Of a DNA stretch of 64,000 nt, positions 55,521 through 64,000 are shown piece after piece. The stretch lies in the NCBI GenBank assembly GCA_032433765.1, contig JAVIAB010000059.1, positions 56,269,103 through 56,333,102 on the forward strand, given 5' to 3'. The position numbers and the translations under genes were made by a program. Origin of the DNA: Megaustenia siamemsis (taxonomy: Eukaryota; Mollusca; Gastropoda; Stylommatophora; Ariophantidae). Under the pieces are notes generated by a model that was given only the letters and a program-made list of their open reading frames with translations, ran no database searches and was not told where the DNA came from. Each line of letters opens with the position of its first letter. The first letter of the stretch is position 1.

Positions 55521-55974
55521 AAACTCGCGATGTCATTAGTGAATACATTTAAGATGTTTTCTTACAATCCCAAAATGTAAAACAAACACATTAATGATGA
55601 GACCTAAAGAGAATGAAGGAAGCTCATACTTCCCATTTACTCTGTTACAGGATCAAAATATCACAACGTAAGTTAATTCATGTATTTCTGTTAATTTCAG
55701 TTACAAAATTGTCACTTATCAGTTTAGTGAATACACAAGACGTTAGTTTATTTACCTCGCTATCTATATAACATGTTAAAAATGCGGTTCAAATTATATT
55801 AAAATATGTTTTTTTTTTTTTTTACATTGTTGATGTAATGTGCTGCCGCGGTGATTTGTAGTTAGGGCTCCGTTGTGGTTAAGAGTTATGGCTCTGTTGA
55901 CTGTAAGAGTTTTACGACCTGTGGTTTAGATTAATAATTACAAGTCTTGTATGCTGAACTCATTTCGCGCTCTT

Positions 55975-56020
<46 letters not shown>

Positions 56021-56246
56021 ACTATATATATATGCAATATTTAATTATAAAAATACAAGTATAATTATATTGAAACACAACTACATAAATAACGCAGTAA
56101 AGACACATAGTTGGCACTTACTCAAAGACTATACCGGGGCGATATCACGAACGTGTTACCACCTCCACACGTCATGTGTAAAAAGATAGCACACTCAGAG
56201 ATTCTAGATTAGTAAAGGAACCACAAACAACATAGGTCGAACTTAC
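55521..56246. other. Rest of intron 2 of LRR gene 3, with (CT)n
   Basis: A CT run lies at about 55971-56018. Otherwise nothing recognised. Confidence 0.45.
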
Positions 56247-56351
56247 AGCTAAATTAAGAGTTGTGTAATCTCCCACAGTTGAACTCAACCGTGGTATACT
56301 TGTCAACCATTGAGCTTCACAGACGATTGCTGTTTCATCGCAGACACATAC
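56247..56351 (-). CDS. LRR gene 3, exon 2: LRR N-terminal cysteine cap
   Basis: A 105-bp phase 0 exon after acceptor TTATTTCAACAG and before donor GTAAGTTC. It encodes VCVCDETAIVCEAQWLTSIP and then RLSSTVGDYTTLNLA, with the same cysteine cap and length as in genes 1 and 2. Confidence 0.85.
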
Positions 56352-57474
56352 CTGTTGAAATAAATTGTATTCTCTCTTCTGACATATCTATTTATTTAGT
56401 TTTCTGTGTGCTAGTTTGTCTGTCTCAATAGCTGTCTGTCTATGTGCTTTTTCTTTGTAATTCAGGAGTAAGTTCTTTGGACTTTCAAAGTGATTTAATA
56501 TTGTAACATTTTGGGTTGTTGTTTTTTTTAAACATTTTAGTAATTTTTATAGAAAGCAAAATCTTCACAGATAGAGACATAACATCAGAAGTCATGACAC
56601 GCATCTCACTAGCATTAAATGAGTTCAATAAACTGACGAGCCTCTTGAGATCCAAGGAACTCAGTAAATGAACGAAACAGACTGTTCAACTCCTGTGTGG
56701 TACCAGTGATAACATATTTAAGTGAAAGTTGGAAATCCACCAAAGACTTGAGATATTAAAAAAAAACTAAATGTATATGAAAAAAAAATGCCACCGTTAG
56801 ATCTCAAACATAAGCAAGAAAAATATATTACAATAGAACAGATAATAGACGAATCTAGATAAGAATACGTATGGAACTTTTATAAGAAGGCGGTGTATAT
56901 ACATCGGTCATGTGATGAGAATGAATGCAGAAAGATTTCGCTTCATTTCTTCCCCGTCAACTTTATGTCTGTGTCCACCTGTCTTCTCCACCTATATTTT
57001 AGCCCCTTTTTTTTGTTTCATTCCTCGGTGATTCCAAAAAGGGCTTGCCCTGTACAACTCTCAGTTGACTTCCTCAGTGTGTGCTTATATAGCGCCATCG
57101 TCTTTGTCTTATGACTTTGTCCACTGGTATTTGATTGTACTTGATAATAATTCTGAGTTATGATTTTGTCTTGAAATTTCCTACCTTTTATTCTGCGCAA
57201 AGATTTATTTATGAAAATCTGTATCTTCATGACTGTCATTCATGTGGAAATGATATAGTACAAGAAAACATGGCAGACCCCGAGAGAACCACTACGCAAA
57301 CAAATTACTAGGGAAGGCTCTACTATGGAACTAACAAACACCCAAACGTTACAAGAACTAACAGCAAATCGTCGATCGTAGAGAACTATGACAACCTTCA
57401 ATATGGCGGCTTTCATCCTAGAGGAGAATGAATATATCACTATAGCAAATAGTACTACAAACTAACAAGTACTT
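56352..57474. other. Intron 1 of LRR gene 3, first part
   Basis: No recognised gene or element. AT-rich with A and T runs. Confidence 0.4.
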
Positions 57475-57965
57475 TTTTTCTTCTTCCTCTTTCCTTCCTC
57501 ATTTGTCTTTCAGTGTCAAGAGGAGATATAATTTGCTATTTTTTGCTCTTCTGATCGCCTCTGCTTCTGTTATGTTTCTTAGTGCTTCTAATATTCCATC
57601 GATCCATCTTTTTCGTGGTCGACCCTTGGGTCTGGTGTTCTCGCAACGTTAATTGAGGGCTCGTTGTGTTGTGTTTTGATCACTCTGCCTTGTCACGTGA
57701 CCAAATCATTGTATCTGTTGTTTCTTTATATATTCTTTGGCGGGGGCTATTCCTAGCATTTTTCGCAGTTCTTCAGTTCTGATCTTGTCTCTCAGACTGT
57801 TTCCTGTCATTCGTTTTACACATTTCATCTCAGTAGAGGTTAGTTTTCTTATTGTTCTTGCATCTAGGATCCAAGACTGGCATTGGGCGCAACGTGGGAT
57901 GAAGATTGTATTGTGATGTGCTCGTTTTGTCTCTAGTGTTATTTCCTTGTTGGAAAATAATGGTG
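57475..57965 (-). mobile_element. LINE-B 3' fragment
   Basis: The complement carries the GRPRKRWIDGILEALRN-type tail and extends upstream past ATGACAGGAAACAG to a CCAGTCTTGGATCC segment. The same extended segment is at 62205-62560, so both copies derive from the same subfamily. Confidence 0.78.
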
Positions 57966-58596
57966 ATAGCTGTCCAATTATTTTACAAGCTTTCTATTAA
58001 AAAAAACCCAGGTAGAACTAGTATTAGAAAATGAAAATAGTAACAAAATACTTACTACTCAAGTTTCGAGGTGAACAGCCTATATATTATGTGGTGACAT
58101 AGGTTCCTAAACAGAAGTAGAAAGGCTCACAAAAAAACAGAAACGCATAAAAAAATAAAACGCAGAAATTAGCGGAAGCGTTCGCCTTTGAAGCTTGGAA
58201 TAGATTCCTTGAAAGTTTTTGTGTTTAGTGTTTTTGTTTGTGGATTATTTTTGATTGCTTTTCAAGTGCCTGTGTATATGAATTTTTAAATACTCCTATG
58301 TGCTTTTATCACCTATTCTCCGTACATACCAGATACCTGTGCAGGTGTTTAATTAATTTTTTTTTCTGGAACTCTATCAACCAGTCCCATAAAAAAAGGA
58401 AAGTCTGATGATATACCTGGCCTCTGAAGCTCTGGCGTATTTATATTTGTCAAGAGAAAGATAAATAAAATCGTTAAAGTTTGTAATAGCTTGTCAACCC
58501 TTTTCTCCAAAATTACTCCTCTTATGTTGAATTTTTAAAAAAACGTCAAAAGACTTCGCAATAGAAGGGTTCACTGTTAATTCTCTTATCTTCAAA
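57966..58596. other. Intron 1 of LRR gene 3, middle part
   Basis: Nothing recognised. Confidence 0.35.
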
Positions 58597-60105
58597 TAAC
58601 CCAACGGAGGTGAAGGAAATAACCCAACGGAGGTGAAGGAAATAACCCAACGGAGGGAAAGGAAATAACCCAACGGAGGTGAAGGAAATAACCCAACGGA
58701 GGCGAAGGAAATAACCCAACGGAGGGAAAGGAAATAACCCAACGGAGGCGAAGGAAATAACCCAACGGAGGGAAAGGAAATAACCCAACGGAGGTGAAGG
58801 AAATAACCCAACGGAGGGAAAGGAAATAACCTGACAGAGGTGAAGGAAATAACCTGACAGAGGTGAAGGAAATAACCCAACGGAGGGAAAGGAAATAACC
58901 TGACAGAGGTGAAGGAAATAACCTGACAGAGGTGAAGGAAATAACCTGACAGAGGTGAAGGAAATAACCCAACGGAGGCGAAGGAAATAACCCAACGGAG
59001 GTGAAGGAAATAACCTGACAGAGGTGAAGGAAATAACCCAACGGAGGTGAAGGAAATAACCTGACAGAGGTGAAGGAAATAACCCGACGGAGGTGAAGGA
59101 AATAACCTGACAGAGGTGAAGGAAATAACCCAACGCAGTTGAAGGAAATAACCTGACAGAGGTGAAGGAAATAACCCAACGGAGGTGAAGGAAATAACCC
59201 GACAGAGGTGAAGGAAATAACCTGACAGATGTGAAGTAAATAACCCAACGGAGGTGAAGGAAATAACCTGACAGAGGTGAAGGAAATAACCCAACGGAGG
59301 TGAAGGAAATAACCCAACGAAGGTGAAGGAAATAACCCAACGGAGGTGAAGGAAATAACCCAACGGAGGTGAAGGAAATAACCCAACGGAGGTGAAGGAA
59401 ATAACCTGACAGAGGTGAAGGAAATAACCTGACAGAGGTGAAGGAAATAACCTGACAGAGGCGAAGGAAATAACCAAACGGAGGTGAAGAAAATAACCCA
59501 ACGGAGGTGAAGAAAATAACCCAACGGAGGTGAAGGAAATAACCCAACGGAGGTGAAGGAAATAACCTGACAGAGGTGAAGGAAATAACCCAACGGAGGT
59601 GAAGGAAATAACCCAACGAAGGTGAAGGAAATAACCCAACGGAGGTGAAGGAAATAACCCAACGGAGGTGAAGGAAATAACCCAACGGAGGTGAAGGAAA
59701 TAACCTGACAGAGGTGAAGGAAATAACCTGACAGAGGTGAAGGAAATAAACTGACAGAGGTGAAGGAAATAACCCAACGGAGGTGAAGGAAATAACCTGA
59801 CAGAGGTGAAGGAAATAACCTGACAGAGGTGAAGGAAATAACCTGACAGAGGTGAAGGAAATAACCTGACAGAGGTGAAGGAAATAACCTGACAGAGGTG
59901 AAGGAAATAACCTGGCAGAGGTGAAGGAAATAACCCAACGGAGGTGAAGGAAATAACCTGACAGAGGTGAAGGAAATAACCTGACAGAGGTGAAGGAAAT
60001 AACCTGACAGAGGTGAAGAAAATAACCCAACGGAGGAGAAGGAAATAACCTGACAGAGGTGAAGAAAATAACCCAACGGAGAAGAAGGAAATAACCCAAC
60101 GGAGG
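58597..60105. repeat. 23-bp minisatellite in intron 1 of LRR gene 3
   Basis: About 65 units of GGAAATAACCTGACAGAGGT plus GAA, alternating with CCCAACGGAGG variants. The complement is stop-free in all frames, giving overlapping ORFs up to 628 codons that are not genes. Blocks of the two variants recur, showing higher-order duplication. Confidence 0.97.
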
Positions 60106-60260
60106 CAAAGGCGCGCCTCCCAGCACCAGAGCTGGAAGTTGTCAGCGACCCACAGCTGATGGCTTGCGCCAGTATCGGTGAACCAGAACCATCCAGACCC
60201 TGCTCCACCTCTCCGCGGTGCCTCTAATAACAGACTAACCTGTCTAGTCTGGCCAAGCGA
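60106..60260. other. GC-rich patch next to the 23-bp array
   Basis: Unusually GC-rich for the region (GCGCGCCTCCCAGCACC and similar). On the minus strand all three frames stay open for tens of codons. I do not recognise a protein in any of them. Confidence 0.35.
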
Positions 60261-60924
60261 GCAGGGATCGATGAGGGAAGACAACACGGTATTCAAAAAT
60301 GTCGTGCTGAAGTCGGATGTGTTGGGCCGAAAGGCGCAAATATAACAGTTATACTGTAAACTACAACACAACGCAGACACGCGACTTAACGTCCTTTCAA
60401 GGGCGGATGACGAAGAGAAATTCTACAGTCTACGAATACTCTAGAATACTTTAGTCATCTGGCGAATGCAAGCAAGCAAGCAAATAGCCCAACAAATGAG
60501 GATTTGTATCTTCAATAATGAAAAACGTTGGTGAGACAATTCTTTTGTAGATTCGTCAAATAGAGATGAAAAGATTGAGGTAACTTTATTTTTCCTGTAT
60601 GATGAAATTAGATACTTTTGGAAAAAATACATTCGACATCTAGGGAGTGCCGTTCAGTTGGCACAGTAATTTATTCTTAATATATAATTTTGGCTAAAAT
60701 AGAGCTGGTAAATGTAATAGTGTAGTCACAATAGTTTCGTTGGTTTACAAAAGAGGAGTATAAGCATGTCTAGTTTTTATTTACATGCACAACATCCATT
60801 ATGGGACAATTAAAATCATTCAAGTTTATCCGAACCTATCATGGGTTAAAATAAGCCATTCCTGTGTTAGTAGAGTTCTTGAAGCGCACAAGTAATAGTG
60901 TCGCTTATACATGAAGCATCTTAC

Positions 60925-61016
60925 CTCATAAACACAGTCCTGGCCGTACACATGGAGGTCCATGATGGTACACAATATCAGCAGTGCGTGTTTAAACATC
61001 TGCAGCTTGGTGAGAT
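60925..61016 (-). CDS. LRR gene 3, exon 1: signal peptide
   Basis: Acceptor TCATTTACAG is followed by ATCTCACCAAGCTGCAG and ATG (60999-60997). Twenty-five codons, MFKHALLILCTIMDLHVYGQ and DCVYE, form a signal peptide with likely cleavage near VYGQ. The donor is GTAAGA. It joins VCVC of exon 2 in phase 0. An unlocated 5' non-coding exon is implied by the acceptor. Confidence 0.78.
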
Positions 61017-61844
61017 CTGTAAATGAGATCATCACTGTTTTGTGAGTCTAGGTGTTTGTTTATTTCCTAGTGGGTCAGACACTTGTGTTAAGGTATATTA
61101 GTTATAAATAAGGCTAGCAATGTAGGATTATTGTTGACCAGCACGTTAATAATTGAGTATACTAGCAATAATCAGTTGGACAATTTTAACGAGTTCATTA
61201 ATGAGCAGTTCTTGTACAAAAAAGACAGAAGTAAAGGTAGCAACAACGAAAAAGATATCACCGCAATGCACAATAAAGAAAAATGGAACATTCTTAAATC
61301 AGGTAAATTAATTTAAATATCCCGGAACATTGTTAACCTCAGCCGGAAGATGTACAACAGAGGTGAGAGGCAGAATGCTCAACAAAAGCAGCTTTTAACA
61401 ACAGTGTTTGCGTATTTTTAATAAACTATTTCGTCAGCCGCAGTTTTATCTCTTTACGGAATGTGCACAGTGTTTTGTTCGTCTTAGGCTGCTTTTACTA
61501 GAGTAATCAGAAATCGAAAGGGAGCGCGATTGTGTGTACGACTTTTTTGTGTGTGCTACGTCATCATAATGGTTCATCGTATATGCCTTGACTCTAGACC
61601 GGCCGTACGCTAATCTTACGGTCGGTTGTTTGATGTGCGACGGGGATAATCTGACGACTAACTGTGTGTTTATATGTTCGAAATTAGAGTCAACAACGAT
61701 GGCCTAACATCATTAAGCGCTCTACACTTTTTTAAAAATATGACGATCATCATTTTCAAGAGGACGTGAACTCCTAACTCCTAGTAAATGGTGGATAGGC
61801 GGCGGGAACAATTGAAGGCTATGCATGAAAAGTGTTCCTTGTTG
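61017..61844. other. Sequence upstream of LRR gene 3
   Basis: May hold the promoter or a 5' exon of gene 3. A 61-codon ORF at 61131-61316 has no recognised motif. No repeats recognised. Confidence 0.35.
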
Positions 61845-62135
61845 CAGTTTCCTCATATCCCAAGTCCGGCTTGTTGCAGGAGCTACTGAGTTGAGTGCTC
61901 TGTGCACACCGTGAGCTGTGTGTCTCATCCGTTTTGATCATGTTTCGATATTCCAATTGCTTTCGATGAATGATGATATCGTATAACAGGGAACAGTTGG
62001 CTGTGTTCACTTTCTGCGCGGTTTCGCCTTATGTCTTTTGACGTGTGCTGAGACTGCTATGATGGGGACTACAGTTACCTTTCTTTGTTTGGGAGATGAG
62101 ATTCGGATGATTACGCTGGCACGGGCGGTTGAGCA
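61845..62135 (+). repeat. Dispersed ~290-bp repeat, copy 2
   Basis: Matches 36012-36315 in the same orientation (GTTTCCTCATATCCCAAG, TTCCAATTGCTTTCGATG, TGATGATATCGTATAACAG, CTGCTATGATGGGGACTAC). Confidence 0.7.
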
Positions 62136-62204
62136 ATTATGGATTTTAATTCGTTTGCAGTGATACCGGGGCCTTCCATAACCAAATAACCAAATAACCA
62201 AATG

Positions 62205-62560
62205 TTTCCTACTGCTTCTAATATTCCATCGATCCATCTTTTTCGTGGTCGACCCTTTGGTCTGGTGTTCTCGCAACGTTAATTGAGGACTCGTTGTGTT
62301 GTGTTTTAATCACTCTGCCTTGTCACGTGGCCAAACTATTTTTTTCTGTTGTTTCTTTATATATTCTATGGCGGTTGTTATTCCTATTTTTCTTTCTCAG
62401 TTTTTCATTTCTGATCTTGTCTCTCAGACTGTTTCCTGTCATTCGTCTAACACATTTCGTCTCAGTAGAAATAATTTTCTTATTGTTCTTGCATCTAGGA
62501 TCCAGGACTGGCATTGGTAGTACAACGTTGGGATGAAGTTTGATACTCTATAACAAGCAG
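62205..62560 (-). mobile_element. LINE-B 3' fragment
   Basis: Complement encodes the CENTRPKGRPRKRW tail and the upstream CCAGTCCTGGATCC segment, parallel to 57475-57965. Confidence 0.78.
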
Positions 62561-62569
62561 CAAATCCTA

Positions 62570-63065
62570 GCGATCTAAAACAATTACTTAATGAAATAAA
62601 CATGACAAGCAAAAACATATGGTTTAGATATGAATATTAAAAAGACTAAAACTATGATCATAAACAAAGAAAATACTCAAAACCCACAAGTGGATATCAA
62701 AATGAAAGGAATAGACCTGCAGACAGTTCAGAACTACAACTACCTTGGACATACTATAACCAGTGATGGAAAATGTACAACTGAAATAAACAACAAGATA
62801 GGATTGGCAAAAAGTAATTTTAATGTCATGAAAAATATATTAACATCAAAACAAATAACACCAGGGTTAAAACTAAGAATAGCAAAATGTTATCTTCTCA
62901 ACATTACTATATGGTGCAGAAACATGGACATTAGACAAGAAAATAGAACTGAAAATTGGAGCCTTTGAAATGTGGAAATATAGAATATGAAGAATTGAAT
63001 GGAAAGAAGAAAATACAAACGATGAAGTCTTAAAACAACTAAAAATGAAAAGATTTGGACCAGGT
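62570..63065 (+). mobile_element. LINE-F reverse-transcriptase fragment
   Basis: The plus frame reads MNIKKTKTMIINKENTQNPQ, VQNYNYLGHTITSDGKCTTE and GLAKSNFNVMKNILTS. A frameshift then gives LYGAETWTLDKKIELKIGAF and IEWKEENTNDEVLKQLKMKR. This is the region after the FADD box in endonuclease/reverse-transcriptase LINEs. The palm is missing and the fragment ends at a (TA)n tract. Confidence 0.82.
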
Positions 63066-63075
63066 TAATTTTCTA

Positions 63076-63077
<2 letters not shown>

Positions 63078-63136
<59 letters not shown>
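63078..63136. repeat. (TA)n microsatellite
   Basis: About 58 bp of TA followed by CACACACG. Confidence 0.97.
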
Positions 63137-63144
<8 letters not shown>

Positions 63145-63214
63145 CACACTGTTGTCATCGTATATATAGATAAAACCATGTTTACTATGAGACCACTTCT
63201 GCTTCGTCTTCTAC

Positions 63215-64000
63215 CTTTCAGCTCCCTGTAGATCATAGGTCTTCAACAAACACTTTTAGCTCTCTGTAGATCATAGATCTTCAACAAACACTTTCAGCTC
63301 CCTGTAGATCATAGGTCTTCAACAAACACTTTTAGCTCTCTGTAGATCATAGGTCTTCAACAAACACTTTCAGCTCTCTGCAGATCATAGGTCTTCAACA
63401 AACACTTTCAACTCCCTGTAGATCATAGGTCTTCAACAAACACTTTCAACTCCCTGTAGATCATAGGTCTTCAACAAACACTTTTAGCTCCCTGTAGATC
63501 ATAGGTCTTCAACAAACACTTTCAACTCCCTGTAGATCATAGGTCTTCAACAAACACTTTTAGCTCACTGTAGATCATAGTTCTTCAACAAACACTTTCA
63601 GCTCCCTGTAGATCATAGGTCTTCAACAAACACTTTCAGCTCCCTGTAGATCATAGGTCTTCAACAAACACTTTCAACTCCCTGTAGATCATAGGTCTTC
63701 AACAAACACTTTTAGCTCACTGTAGATCATAGGTCTTCAACAAACACTTTCAGCTCCCTGTAGATCATAGGTCTTCAACAAACACTTTCAGCTCCCTGTA
63801 GATCATAGGTCTTCAACAAACACTTTCAACTCCCTGTAGATCATAGGTCTTCAACAAACACTTTCAACTCCCTGTAGATCATAGGTCTTCAACAAACACT
63901 TTCAACTCCCAGTAGATCATAGGTCTTCAACAAACACTTTCAACTCCCTGCAGATCATAGGCCTTCAACAAACACTTTCAACTCCCTGTAGATCATAGGT
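63215..64000. repeat. 38-bp minisatellite running off the window end
   Basis: About 20 units of TGTAGATCATAGGTCTTCAA, CAAACACTTTCA and GCTCCC, with TTTTAGCT and TTCAACT variants. The right end is not in the window. Confidence 0.97.

Noticed and set aside
58494..60380. Minus-strand ORFs of 526-628 codons over the 23-bp array in LRR gene 3
   Set aside because: Same cause: a stop-free repeat unit. They overlap each other in three frames.

Overview
This is a repeat-rich, AT-rich animal nuclear window. There are no bacterial operons. The genes have GT-AG introns, the interspersed elements are tRNA-headed SINEs and decayed LINEs, and minisatellites cover a large share of the sequence. The secreted leucine-rich-repeat (LRR) genes, the endonuclease/reverse-transcriptase LINEs and the SINE with a 'GCTCAGTGGTTAG' A box suggest a mollusc, most likely a heterobranch gastropod. 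That assignment comes from family resemblance and was not tested by search.

Host genes: three paralogous LRR genes lie head to tail on the minus strand. Gene 1 runs about 22293-13999, gene 2 about 37877-30512 and gene 3 about 61016-53277. Each has the same three coding exons: a signal-peptide exon (25-28 codons), a 105-bp LRR N-terminal cysteine-cap exon, and one 1272-bp exon with all the LRRs, the C-terminal cysteine cap and the stop. The last two exons have exactly the same length in all three genes, junctions are in phase 0, and splice sites are visible. The predicted products are 483-486 residue secreted LRR proteins without a membrane anchor. Their introns are filled with minisatellites and transposon debris.

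Mobile DNA: 679-7377 is a complete-looking, apparently young LTR retrotransposon read on the minus strand. It has two 1081-bp LTRs (one mismatch found by eye), a 4-bp target duplication CTTC, a gag-like ORF, and a second overlapping ORF encoding a coiled-coil protein with three TQT motifs. It has no visible pol, so it is probably non-autonomous. At least five LINE lineages are present as 5'-truncated, frameshifted 3' ends. There are also several tRNA-derived SINEs with target-site duplications, a broken mariner transposase (36340-37167), and a dispersed ~290-bp repeat (two copies).

Tandem arrays: more than twenty arrays are present, with periods 23, 23, 23, 24, 27, 37, 38, 40, 43, 45, ~46, 60-64 bp and simple repeats. 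Some have readable origins. The 43-bp array (44680-46610) and the 37-bp array (47665-48205) are expansions of short pieces of the RNase H and reverse-transcriptase coding sequence of one LINE copy. The pentanucleotide array at 51682-52025 is the tail of a SINE. The 60-63-bp array at 50432-51480 repeats a splice acceptor resembling that of the LRR signal exons. Long ORFs over the arrays at 10687-13080, 17174-18415 and 58494-60380 are by-products of stop-free repeat units and were not annotated as genes.
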